From the NCBI GenBank assembly GCA_963711005.1, contig CAVQCJ010000004.1, positions 310,001-374,000 of the forward strand: a stretch of 64,000 bases of DNA. Direction: 5' to 3'. Source of the DNA: CAVQCJ01 sp963711005. Its GTDB lineage: Bacteria > Actinomycetota > Actinomycetes > Prado026. This document shows, one piece after another, positions 52,343-60,390 of the stretch. Under the pieces are notes generated by a model. The model worked only from the letters and a program-made list of their open reading frames with translations, ran no database searches and was not told the DNA's origin. A program made the position numbers and the translations under genes. Position 1 is the first letter of the stretch, and each line of letters opens with the position of its first letter.

Positions 52343-53851
52343 TCAGTCCTGCCGCCAGCCGCGCCGGCGGCCGTGGATCGCCGTCATCGCCTTCACCAGC
52401 AGGTCGACAGACGCGGGCTTGCGGTCGAACGTCGTCAGCGCGACCGGCGGCCGGAACCGCTGCCGGGTGATCGCCTTGGGGCGGCTGAACTCGCGCAGGC
52501 CGTCGGCGCCGTGGATCCGGCCGAAGCCCGACTCCCCGACCCCGCCGAACGGCAGCGCCGGCACCGTCGCGAACGCCACGGCAGCGTTCACCGAGGTCAT
52601 TCCCGAGCGCATCCGCCGGGCGAGCTCCATGCCGCGCCGCCGGGAGAAGACTGCGGACCCGAGCCCGTACGCGGACGCGTTCGCCCGGTCAACCGCCTCG
52701 TCCGCGTCGCGCACCCGGGCCACGGCCAGGGTGGGCCCGAAGGTCTCCCGGGTCATCGCCGGGGAGTCCTCGGGGACGTCCACGAGCAGCACCGGGTCGA
52801 CGTACGGGTCGCCGACCGACCCGGTCCCGCCGACGACCGCCCGGCCGCCCCGGGACAGCGCGTCGGCGACGTGCTCGCGGATCACCTCGAGCTGGCGGGG
52901 CATGGTGATGGGCCCGTACGAGGCGGCCGAGTCGCTGCCGGGGCGCAGGACCCGCATCCGGTCGGCGAGGCGGCGCAGGAACTCGTCGTACACCGAGTCG
53001 ACCGCGTAGACCCGCTCGACCCCGACGCAGGTCTGGCCGGCGTTGCCGAGACCGCCCCAGGTGGCCGCGTCGGCTGCGGCGTCCAGGTCAGCGTCCTCGT
53101 CGACGATCAGGGCGTCCTTGCCGCCGCACTCGATCAGCACTGGGGTCAGCGTGGGCGCGCAGGCGGCCATCACCTTCCTGGCCGTCTCGGACGAGCCGGT
53201 GAACGCGAGCTTGCCCACCCCGGCCCGGCACAGCGCCTCCCCGGTCGCGGCGAACCCGGTGACCAGCTGCAGCACCGGCTGTTCGGGCACCACCTGGGCG
53301 AACGCGTCCACCAGCCAGCCGCCGATCCCTGGGGTCAGCTCGGAGGGCTTGAACACGACCGCGTTGCCGGCCGCCAGGGCGTAGGCGATCGACCCCATGG
53401 GCGTCAGCACCGGGTAGTTCCACGGCCCGATCACGCCGACGACCCCGACCGGCTGGTACTCCAGCCAGGCCTGCTGGTTCAGCGAGAGCAGGCCCGGCCG
53501 GACCGTGCGCGGCCCGAGCACCTTGGCTGCGTGTCGCGCCGACCAGTTCACGTGCTCGATGGTCAGGATGATCTCGAGGAGGGCGTCGTCGACCGGCTTG
53601 CCGTTCTCCCGGTGCACGAGCTGGGCGAGCTGGCGCATCCGCCGGGTCAGCACGCCCTTCCAGGCCAGCAGCCGCTCCCGGCGCCCTGCGTAGCCGAGGT
53701 CGGCCCACCACTGGGCGGCCACCCTGGCCCGGTCCACGCTCTCGCGGACGGTGGCCTCGTCGTCCACCGGCCAGGTGGCGATCACCTCGCCGGTCGCCGG
53801 GTCCAGGGACCCGAACCGGTCCAGAGCCTGCCGGTCGTGCGCGAGCGTCAT
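52343..53851 (-). CDS. NAD(P)-dependent aldehyde dehydrogenase (succinate-semialdehyde dehydrogenase-like)
   Basis: A 502-aa ALDH-superfamily enzyme. The catalytic cysteine is C275 in NAGQTCVGVERV and the general base is E241 in LIECGGKDA. GVIGPWNYPVL holds the conserved oxyanion-site Asn, and FTGSSETAR is the cofactor loop. It resembles GabD2-type enzymes. The ATG at 53851 follows AGGAAGG with about ten bases. It diverges from the fused dehydrogenase gene across a region with short repeats. Confidence 0.88.
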   Translation of the reverse strand: MTLAHDRQALDRFGSLDPATGEVIATWPVDDEATVRESVDRARVAAQWWADLGYAGRRERLLAWKGVLTRRMRQLAQLVHRENGKPVDDALLEIILTIEHVNWSARHAAKVLGPRTVRPGLLSLNQQAWLEYQPVGVVGVIGPWNYPVLTPMGSIAYALAAGNAVVFKPSELTPGIGGWLVDAFAQVVPEQPVLQLVTGFAATGEALCRAGVGKLAFTGSSETARKVMAACAPTLTPVLIECGGKDALIVDEDADLDAAADAATWGGLGNAGQTCVGVERVYAVDSVYDEFLRRLADRMRVLRPGSDSAASYGPITMPRQLEVIREHVADALSRGGRAVVGGTGSVGDPYVDPVLLVDVPEDSPAMTRETFGPTLAVARVRDADEAVDRANASAYGLGSAVFSRRRGMELARRMRSGMTSVNAAVAFATVPALPFGGVGESGFGRIHGADGLREFSRPKAITRQRFRPPVALTTFDRKPASVDLLVKAMTAIHGRRRGWRQD

Positions 53852-53867
53852 CGCGGCGCCTTCCTTC

Positions 53868-54006
53868 GAGGTCTTGCCGAGGTCTTGCCGAGTCTGCCGA
53901 GGTCTTGCGCGGTCCGGGACGGGCCCGGCTGCGCGGACCGTCGGGGACAGTCTGCGACACTTCCGCCGTCGGATCACCATGCCGTCGGACCGGCCTACGG
54001 TCCGAC
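53868..54006. promoter_or_regulatory. divergent control region with direct and inverted repeats
   Basis: GAGGTCTTGCC occurs at 53868-53878 and 53879-53889. A shortened copy lies at 53890-53898, and another (last base changed) at 53899-53909, so the period is about one helical turn. Nearer the dehydrogenase gene an inverted repeat GTCGGACCG (53984-53992) / CGGTCCGAC (53998-54006) stands 33-55 bp before ATG 54039. Two further CGGTCCG/CGGACCG copies are at 53910-53916 and 53934-53940. The layout suggests operators for one or two regulators. Confidence 0.5.
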
Positions 54007-54038
54007 CGCCATCGCGGGCACGGCTCGAAGGGACGGAC

Positions 54039-55883
54039 ATGTCGGACAGCAGCACGGACCCCGCCGCGGTGTCGGCAGCGCGGGAGCTGGGCGGCCACGG
54101 CGGCGTCGGGGTGGTCGGGCTGGGGACGATGGGGGCCGGGATCGTCGAGGTCTTCGCCCGGAACGGGCTCTCGGTCGTCGGCGTGGACCGCGACGAGGAG
54201 TCCGTGCAGCGCGGGCGCGGCCACCTGCAGGCGTCCACCGACCGGGCGGTCCGACGCGGCAAGCTGACCGAGGTCGAGCAGGCCGAGATCTTCGACCGGA
54301 TCCGGTTCACCACGTCGTTGGAGGACCTCAAGGACGTCGAGCTGGTCGTCGAGGCGGTCCCGGAGAAGCTGGAGCTCAAGCGGGAGATCTTCGCCCGGCT
54401 TGAGGCGATCACCCAGCCGGACACCCTGCTGGCGACGAACACCTCGTCGCTGTCGGTGACCGAGATCTCGGTCGCCAGCGGCCGGCCGTCCCGGGTGGTC
54501 GGGATGCACTTCTTCAACCCGGCGCCGGTGCAGCGGCTGGTGGAGGTGATCGGCACCGTCGTCACCGACGCCCACGTGCTGGCCGAGGTCGAGGCGTTCG
54601 CCGTCCGGCTCGGCAAGATCCCGGTCGTCGTCGGGGACAAGGCCGGCTTCATCGCGAACGCCCTGCTGTTCGGCTACCTCAACCACGCCGCATCGATGTT
54701 CGAGACGCGGTACGCCAGCCGCGAGGACATCGACGCGGCGATGAAGCTGGGCTGCGGGCTGCCGATGGGTCCGCTCGCGCTGCTCGACCTCATCGGGCTG
54801 GACACGGCGTACGAGATCCTCGACACGATGTACCGGCAGTCGCGCGACCGTCTGCACGCGCCTGCACCGGTGCTCAAGCAGATGGTCACCGCCGGGCTGC
54901 GGGGTCGCAAGACCGGGCGCGGCTTCTACACCTACGACGCGCCGGACTCGCCGGTCGTGGTGCCCGACGTGCACACCCCGCAGCCGCACCAGCCGGGCGC
55001 GCACGCGGGGGGCGGCGCGGACGGTGCGCGCGCTGTGCGCCGGGTCGGCGTGGTCGGCTCCGGGACGATGGCCACCGGCATCGTGGAGGTGTTCGCCAAG
55101 GCCGGCTACGACACGGTGTACGTGGCCAGAGGCGAGGAGAAGGTCACCCGGGTGCGGGCCGCGCTGGAGCGCTCGCTGGACAAGGCCGTCTTGCGCGGCA
55201 AGCTGGACGAGGCCGACCGCGACGCCGCGCTCGCCAGGGTGCGCGGGACGGCACGGATGGACGACCTGGCCGACCGCGACCTCGTCGTCGAGGCGGTCGT
55301 GGAAGAGCTGTCGGTGAAGCAGGCGCTGTTCGCCACCCTGGACGAGATCCTGCCGCCGGGCGCCGTGCTGGCCACGACGACGTCCAGCCTGCCGGTCATC
55401 GAGCTCGCCGCGGCCACCGCGCGGCCGGGCGACGTGGTCGGGCTGCACTTCTTCAACCCGGCACAGGTCATGCAGCTGGTCGAGGTGGTGTCGACGGTGA
55501 ACACGTCGGCGCAGACCGAGGCGACGGCGCTGTCGGTGTGCGAGAACCTGGGCAAGCACGCGGTGACCTGTCCGGACCGCGCCGGCTTCATCGTCAACGC
55601 GCTGCTCTTCCCCTACCTCAACGACGCGGTACGCATGCTGGAGGCCCACTATGCGACCGCGGACGCGATCGATGCGGCGATGAAGGTCGGCTGCGGCTAC
55701 CCGATGGGGCCGTTCGAGCTGCTGGACGTGGTGGGGCTCGACGTGGCGCTGGCCATCCAGACGACGCTGTACCGGGAGTTCCGCGAGCCAGGCTTCGCGC
55801 CCGCGCCGATGCTCGAGCACCTGGTGACCGCCGGGTACGTCGGCCGCAAGGCGGGTCGCGGTTTCCGCGTCTACGAGCAGTAG
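54039..55883 (+). CDS. tandem-fused 3-hydroxyacyl-CoA (3-hydroxybutyryl-CoA) dehydrogenase
   Basis: A 614-aa protein made of two complete 3-hydroxyacyl-CoA dehydrogenase units joined by a Pro/His/Gly-rich linker at about 303-333. Unit 1 has GVVGLGTMGAGIVEVFARNG and unit 2 GVVGSGTMATGIVEVFAKAG (GSG at 340-342). Both contain the catalytic HFFNPA segment and a C-terminal dimer domain with GCGxPMGP. It interconverts acetoacetyl-CoA and (S)-3-hydroxybutyryl-CoA and may serve the Ccr pathway encoded downstream. The two halves clearly differ in sequence, so the duplication is old. No strong ribosome site: GAAGGGAC lies before ATG 54039. Confidence 0.9.
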   Translation: MSDSSTDPAAVSAARELGGHGGVGVVGLGTMGAGIVEVFARNGLSVVGVDRDEESVQRGRGHLQASTDRAVRRGKLTEVEQAEIFDRIRFTTSLEDLKDVELVVEAVPEKLELKREIFARLEAITQPDTLLATNTSSLSVTEISVASGRPSRVVGMHFFNPAPVQRLVEVIGTVVTDAHVLAEVEAFAVRLGKIPVVVGDKAGFIANALLFGYLNHAASMFETRYASREDIDAAMKLGCGLPMGPLALLDLIGLDTAYEILDTMYRQSRDRLHAPAPVLKQMVTAGLRGRKTGRGFYTYDAPDSPVVVPDVHTPQPHQPGAHAGGGADGARAVRRVGVVGSGTMATGIVEVFAKAGYDTVYVARGEEKVTRVRAALERSLDKAVLRGKLDEADRDAALARVRGTARMDDLADRDLVVEAVVEELSVKQALFATLDEILPPGAVLATTTSSLPVIELAAATARPGDVVGLHFFNPAQVMQLVEVVSTVNTSAQTEATALSVCENLGKHAVTCPDRAGFIVNALLFPYLNDAVRMLEAHYATADAIDAAMKVGCGYPMGPFELLDVVGLDVALAIQTTLYREFREPGFAPAPMLEHLVTAGYVGRKAGRGFRVYEQ

Positions 55884-55938
55884 CGATGACCACCAGTACC
55901 GACGACGAGCAGTAGCGACGACGAGCAGTGGCGCCTCC

Positions 55939-56268
55939 GTGAGCCCGCGCACCAACCGCCCGCGCCGGGGCGGACGTCCGGCGTCAGCCGTCGGTCCCGT
56001 GCCCGGCGACGACGAGCAGCCCGTCGGGGCCGGTGCGTACAGCAGTCCCGAAGAGCTGGTCGAGTGGGACGGCGAGGAGTGGGTGGCCCGCCGCGTCACC
56101 GGTTCGGCGTCCACGAAGCCCTACCGCTGCCCCGGCTGCGACCAGCAGATCCGGCCGGCGACCCCGCACGTCGTCGCGTGGCCGGCGCAGTCCGGCCGCG
56201 GGCTGGAGGACCGACGGCACTGGCACACTGCCTGCTGGTCGGCGCGCGAGCGGCGCCGACCGCGCTGA
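55939..56268 (+). CDS. small conserved actinobacterial zinc-binding-like protein
   Basis: A 109-aa basic protein. The pattern YRCPGCDQQI, HVVAWP, RRHWHTACW is a CxxC...HxxxC zinc-site layout recalled from short actinobacterial proteins that are often labelled ATP/GTP-binding without evidence. Function unknown. It starts at GTG 55939. The 55 bp before it contain two near-identical copies of GACGACGAGCAGT. Confidence 0.65.
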   Translation: MSPRTNRPRRGGRPASAVGPVPGDDEQPVGAGAYSSPEELVEWDGEEWVARRVTGSASTKPYRCPGCDQQIRPATPHVVAWPAQSGRGLEDRRHWHTACWSARERRRPR

Positions 56269-56294
56269 CCGGGCGGGCGGCCCGACCCGGCGGC

Positions 56295-56300
56295 TAGCCT
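56295..56300 (+). promoter_or_regulatory. -10 element (TAGCCT) of leaderless DedA transcript
   Basis: TAGCCT ends six bases before ATG 56307. No Shine-Dalgarno sequence is seen. Confidence 0.5.
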
Positions 56301-56306
56301 GGCCGG

Positions 56307-57026
56307 ATGGCGGCCTGGCTGGACCGGACGTCGACCTGGCTGGTCGACAACGGCTGGGCGCCGTGGCTGTTCGCGCTGCTGCTGTTCCTGGCGTTCGCCG
56401 AGGCGGCGTTCTTCCTCGGGTTCGTGATCCCCGGCGAGACCGCGCTCGTGCTGGGCGGCGCGCTGTGCGCGACCGGAGTCTTCCCGCTCGCTGCCTTCCT
56501 GCCGGCCGCCGTGGTCGCGGCCATCGCCGGCGACTCGGTGGGGTACGAGGTCGGGCGGCACTTCGGGCCGCGGATCCGGCTGTCCAGGCTCGGGCGGCGC
56601 ATCGGCGACAGGCGCTGGGGGACCGCCGAGTGGTTCTTCGCCCAGCACGGCGGCAAGGCGGTGTTCCTCGGCCGGGCGCAGGCCCTGCTGCGGGCGCTGG
56701 TGCCCGCGCTGGCCGGCAGCAGCGGGCTCCCGTACCGGACGTTCCTGCCGTGGAACGCGCTCGGGGCGCTGGTCTGGGGCGGCGGCGTGGTCCTGCTCGG
56801 GTACGCCTTCGCGCACTCGTTGGAGCGGCTCGAGGCCGGCCTGAAGTACTGGGGCATCGGTGCGCTCGTCGTCCTCACCGTGGGCGTGGTGTTCGTCGTC
56901 CGGCTCGGCCGTCGGGCCGAGCGCGAAGCCGAGGCGGCGTACGACGCGAGCACCGGGCAGCCGAGCACCGGGCAGCCGAGCACCGGGCAGCCGAGCACGG
57001 GTGCGCCCGGTGGTGAGAGCGGATGA
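56307..57026 (+). CDS. DedA-family membrane protein
   Basis: A 239-aa membrane protein of the DedA/VTT family. It shows the E-x-x-x-x-x-x-x-G-F-x-x-P-G-E pattern (AEAAFFLGFVIPGETALVLGG), the GDSVGYEVGRHFG motif and the basic FLGRAQALLRALVPALAG loop. Members act in lipid carrier recycling and membrane homeostasis. The C-terminal tail has three exact STGQP repeats. The stop overlaps the next gene by four bases. Confidence 0.9.
   Translation: MAAWLDRTSTWLVDNGWAPWLFALLLFLAFAEAAFFLGFVIPGETALVLGGALCATGVFPLAAFLPAAVVAAIAGDSVGYEVGRHFGPRIRLSRLGRRIGDRRWGTAEWFFAQHGGKAVFLGRAQALLRALVPALAGSSGLPYRTFLPWNALGALVWGGGVVLLGYAFAHSLERLEAGLKYWGIGALVVLTVGVVFVVRLGRRAEREAEAAYDASTGQPSTGQPSTGQPSTGAPGGESG
56949..56993 (+). 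repeat. three tandem 15-bp repeats in the DedA tail (STGQP)
   Basis: The unit AGCACCGGGCAGCCG is repeated exactly three times, with a degenerate fourth copy. It lies in the cytoplasmic tail after the last membrane helix. Confidence 0.9.
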
Positions 57027-57787
57027 GCGTGCAGATCCGGTCCAACACGGTGCTGCCTGCGCTGCGCGAGCCCGTGCGCCTCGCGACGGAGGACGGCCTG
57101 ACCCTGCTCGGTGAGCTCGCGCTGCCGCCGGACCGGGAGCCGGTGGCGACCCTGGTCTGCCTGCACCCGCTGCCGACCGCCGGCGGGATGATGGACAGCC
57201 ACCTGCTTCGCAAGGCCTCCTGGCGGCTGCCGGCGCTGGCCGGCCTCGCCGTGCTGCGCTTCAACACCCGCGGCACGGAGTCGGCGGCCGGACGCTCCGA
57301 CGGCGCGTTCGGCGACGGCGAGGCCGAGCGGGCGGATGTCGTCGCGGCGGTCCACGAAGCCGTACGGCGTGTCCTGCCGCACCCGTGGCTGCTGGGCTGG
57401 TCGTTCGGCACCGAGCTCGCGCTGCGCTGGGGCTGCCTGGACGGCGTCGAGGGCGCGATCCTGCTCAGCCCGCCGCTGAAGTCGGCCACCGACGCCGACC
57501 TGGACCGGTGGGCCGCGTCGGGCAAGCCGTTGCTGGCTCTGGTGCCCGAGCTCGACGACTACCTGCAGCCGGACGAGGCCGGGCGCCGGTTCGCGCGGGT
57601 GCCGCAGGCCCGCGTCGTCGGGGTGGACGGCGCCCGCCACCTGTGGGTCGGCGAGGCGTACGTAGGACGCGTGCTGAACGAGATCGTGCAGCAGGTGGTC
57701 CCGGGTGCTGCGCCCCTGCCGACCACGTGGGAGGGTCCGTACGTGACCTGGAACGACCTGACCGGGACGGCGAGGGCGGGTACGTGA
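57023..57787 (+). CDS. alpha/beta-fold hydrolase
   Basis: A 254-aa hydrolase with nucleophile serine in LGWSFGTELAL, a likely acid in VPELDDYLQP and histidine in DGARHLWVGE. The oxyanion segment is LVCLHPLPTAGGMMDS. It resembles the dienelactone hydrolase/esterase-like group of small hydrolases; the substrate is unknown. The ATG at 57023 overlaps DedA (ATGA), and the stop overlaps the next gene (GTGA), so these three form an operon. Confidence 0.8.
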   Translation: MSVQIRSNTVLPALREPVRLATEDGLTLLGELALPPDREPVATLVCLHPLPTAGGMMDSHLLRKASWRLPALAGLAVLRFNTRGTESAAGRSDGAFGDGEAERADVVAAVHEAVRRVLPHPWLLGWSFGTELALRWGCLDGVEGAILLSPPLKSATDADLDRWAASGKPLLALVPELDDYLQPDEAGRRFARVPQARVVGVDGARHLWVGEAYVGRVLNEIVQQVVPGAAPLPTTWEGPYVTWNDLTGTARAGT

Positions 57788-58542
57788 GCATCGATCTGTC
57801 GGGCAAGACGGCACTGGTGACCGGAGCGTCGCGCGGGATCGGGCGGGCGATCGCGGTCGCGTACGCCGGGGCCGGCGCCGACGTCGCGATCCTGGCGCGC
57901 GACGCCGAGCGGCTCGCCGAGGTCGCCGCGGCGGTGGAGTCCGCCGGCGGCCGCGTCGTGGTGCTGGTCGCGGACGTGACGCAGCCGGACGCCGTCCAGC
58001 TGGCCGTGTCGTCGGCGATCGAGCGGCTCGGCCACCTCGACATCGTCGTCAACAACGCGGGCGGGAACTCGTTCTCGACGCCGTTCGTGGGCATCCGGTT
58101 CGCCGGGTGGCAGAAGACGATCGCGCTGAACCTTGACTCCACGGTGCACGTCTGCCAGGCGGTCGGACCGCACCTGCTCGAGCGCAGGTCCGGGTCGGTG
58201 ATCAACGTGGCGTCGGTGGCGGGGCTGGCGGCGGTGCCGTTCATGTCCCACTACGGGGCGGCGAAGGCGGCGGTGCTGTCGTTGACCCGGTCGCTGGCGG
58301 TCGAGTGGGCGTACGCGGGCGTCCGGGTGAACGCCCTGGTCCCTGGCTGGGTGGCCACCGACCTCACCGAGTTCGCCCGGGCCGAGCCGTCGATCGAGGA
58401 GGGGCTGCTGGGCCGGGTGCCCATGAAGCGGTGGGCCACCCCCGAGGAGATCGCCGGCCCCGCGGTGTTCCTGGCCAGCGACGCGTCCAGCTTCATGACC
58501 GGCCAGGAGCTCGTCGTGGACGGCGGCCTGTCCGTCACCTGA
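57784..58542 (+). CDS. short-chain dehydrogenase/reductase
   Basis: A 252-aa classical SDR. The cofactor loop is TGASRGIGRAIA and the NNAGG motif is present. Catalytic Ser, Tyr and Lys appear in INVASVAGLAAVPFMSHYGAAKAA, and the C-terminal segment is SSFMTGQELVVDGG. It resembles 3-oxoacyl-ACP or acetoacetyl-CoA reductases, so a role in 3-hydroxyacyl-CoA metabolism is possible given the neighbours. Substrate not established. It ends 14 bp from the convergent ccr gene. Confidence 0.85.
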   Translation: MSIDLSGKTALVTGASRGIGRAIAVAYAGAGADVAILARDAERLAEVAAAVESAGGRVVVLVADVTQPDAVQLAVSSAIERLGHLDIVVNNAGGNSFSTPFVGIRFAGWQKTIALNLDSTVHVCQAVGPHLLERRSGSVINVASVAGLAAVPFMSHYGAAKAAVLSLTRSLAVEWAYAGVRVNALVPGWVATDLTEFARAEPSIEEGLLGRVPMKRWATPEEIAGPAVFLASDASSFMTGQELVVDGGLSVT

Positions 58543-58556
58543 CCGGGACGGGCGGC

Positions 58557-59894
58557 TCAGACCTCGGCGAAGCGGTTGATCTCGGCCAGGTGCCTCGCGC
58601 GCAGCTCGTGGTCACGCACGCCCAGCCCTGTCGACGGGGCCAGTGCGAGCACGCCGATCTTGCCTTGGTGCCGGTTGTGCTGGACGTCGTACGCCGCCTG
58701 GCCGGTGTCCGCCAGCGCGTACGCCCGGGACAGCGTCGGGTGGATCCGGGCCCGCTGGATCAGCCGGTTGGCCTCCCACGCCTCGCGGTAGTTCGCGAAG
58801 TGCGAGCCGACGATGCGCTTGAGGTTCATCCACAGGTAGCGGTTGTCGTACTCGTGCATGTACCCGCTGGTCGACGCGCAGGTCACGATGGTTCCACCCT
58901 TGCGGGCGACGTACACCGACGCGCCGAACGTCTCCCGGCCCGGGTGCTCGAAGACGATGTCGACGTCGTCGCCGCCGGTGAGCTCGCGGATCCGCTTGCC
59001 CAGCCGCTGCCACTCCTTGGGGTCCTGGGTGTGCTCGTCCTTCCAGAACCGGTAGCCCTCGGCGTCGCGGTCGATGATGAGCTCCGCGCCCAGCGAGCGG
59101 CAGATCGCGGCCTTCTCCTCGCTGGACACCACGCAGACCGGCGTGGCGCCACCGCCCAGGGCCAGCTGCGTGGCGTACGACCCGAGCCCCCCGGACGCGC
59201 CCCAGATCAGCACGATGTCGCCCTGCTTCATCCCGGCGCCGTTGCGTGACACCAGCTGGCGGTACGCGGTCGAGTTCACCAGCCCCGGGACGGCCGCCTC
59301 CTCCCAGGTCAGGTGCGCGGACTTGGGGAGCAGCTGGTTGGCCTTGACCAGGGCGAGCTGCGCGAGCCCGCCGAAGTTCGTCTCGAACCCCCAGATGCGC
59401 TGCTCGGGGTCGAGCATCGTGTCGTTGTGCCCCTGCGGGCTCTCCAGCTCGACGGACAGGCAGTGCGCGACCACCTCGTCGCCCGGCTTCCACACGTGCA
59501 CGCCGGGCCCGGTGCGCAGCACGACGCCGGACAGGTCCGAGCCGATGACGTGGTACGGCAGGTCGTGCCGCTTGGCCAGCGGCGAGGTCCGCCCGTACCG
59601 CTGCAGGAACCCGAACGTCGAGACGGGTTCGAAGATCGACGTCCACACCGTGTTGTAGTTGATCGAGCTGGCCATCACGGCTACCAGCGCCTCGCCAGGG
59701 CCGAGCTCGGGCGTCGGGACCTGCTCGACGTGCAGCGAGCTGCGCGGGTCCTTGTCCCGCGAGGCCATGCCCTTGAACATCTCCTGCTCGTCCTGGTGCA
59801 CGGTCACCGCGGTGTACTCCGCCGGCACCGGCAGCGCCGCGAACGTCTCGGCGGTGGCGTCCCCGGCCAGGATCGCCTCCAGGATCTCCTTCAC
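58557..59894 (-). CDS. ccr: crotonyl-CoA carboxylase/reductase
   Basis: A 445-aa MDR-superfamily enzyme that reductively carboxylates crotonyl-CoA with NADPH and CO2 to (2S)-ethylmalonyl-CoA. The sequence follows streptomycete Ccr over its whole length: VTVHQDEQEMFKGM, SSINYNTVWTSIFEPVSTFG, GNDTM-type GHNDTMLDPEQRIWGFETNFGG, NSTAYRQLVSRNGAGMKQGD, EHPGRETFG and GSHFANYREAWEANRL. These last segments include residues that bind CO2 in characterised Ccr. The GTG at 59894 overlaps the epimerase stop by four bases. Confidence 0.96.
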   Translation of the reverse strand: MKEILEAILAGDATAETFAALPVPAEYTAVTVHQDEQEMFKGMASRDKDPRSSLHVEQVPTPELGPGEALVAVMASSINYNTVWTSIFEPVSTFGFLQRYGRTSPLAKRHDLPYHVIGSDLSGVVLRTGPGVHVWKPGDEVVAHCLSVELESPQGHNDTMLDPEQRIWGFETNFGGLAQLALVKANQLLPKSAHLTWEEAAVPGLVNSTAYRQLVSRNGAGMKQGDIVLIWGASGGLGSYATQLALGGGATPVCVVSSEEKAAICRSLGAELIIDRDAEGYRFWKDEHTQDPKEWQRLGKRIRELTGGDDVDIVFEHPGRETFGASVYVARKGGTIVTCASTSGYMHEYDNRYLWMNLKRIVGSHFANYREAWEANRLIQRARIHPTLSRAYALADTGQAAYDVQHNRHQGKIGVLALAPSTGLGVRDHELRARHLAEINRFAEV

Positions 59895-60310
59895 CCCGCG
59901 CTCCCGGGATGCTCGACCAGCTCCACGAGGACCCCGCCGGCGTCCTTCGGGTGCACGAAGTTGATCAGGCTGCCGGAGGTCCCGTGCCGCGGCTCGTCGT
60001 ACACCAGTCGCAGGCCCTTCGCGCGGAGGTCGGCGCAGGCCGCCTCGATGTCGTCGACGGTGTAGGCCATGTGCTGGATGCCGGGCCCGTTCCGGTCCAG
60101 GAACCGGGCGAGCGCCGACTCCGGGCTGGTCGGAGCCAGCAGCTGCAGCCTGGTCCGCCCGTCGTCGGTGGCCAGCATGGCCTCGCGGAGGCCCTGGTCC
60201 TGGTTGGTCTCGACGTGGACGCATTGCATCCCGAAGGTCCGCTCGTAGAAGGCGACGGCCGCGTCCAGGTCGGCGACGGCCACCCCCACGTGATCCACGC
60301 GGCTGAACAC
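59891..60310 (-). CDS. epi: ethylmalonyl-CoA/methylmalonyl-CoA epimerase
   Basis: A 139-aa vicinal-oxygen-chelate protein. The metal ligands are H7 in VDHVGVAV, a histidine in IQHMAYTVDD and a glutamate in LVELVEHP. It interconverts 2S and 2R forms of ethylmalonyl- and methylmalonyl-CoA. This step is needed between Ccr, which makes 2S, and the mutase, which uses 2R. GTG 60310 follows GGAGG. It is translationally coupled to ccr and divergent from thiolase. Confidence 0.93.
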   Translation of the reverse strand: MFSRVDHVGVAVADLDAAVAFYERTFGMQCVHVETNQDQGLREAMLATDDGRTRLQLLAPTSPESALARFLDRNGPGIQHMAYTVDDIEAACADLRAKGLRLVYDEPRHGTSGSLINFVHPKDAGGVLVELVEHPGSAG

Positions 60311-60347
60311 AGGAGCCCTCCGTCGTCGTGGTCGCCCTCGCCGCCGG

Positions 60348-60353
60348 TATCGT
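60348..60353 (+). promoter_or_regulatory. -10 element (TATCGT) before thiolase
   Basis: TATCGT in the 80-bp divergent gap would give a leader of about 30 bases containing AGGAGGGG ahead of ATG 60391. Confidence 0.4.
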
Positions 60354-60390
60354 TGCAGGTCAGCCGTCCACAGTCCCCAGGAGGGGTGCC

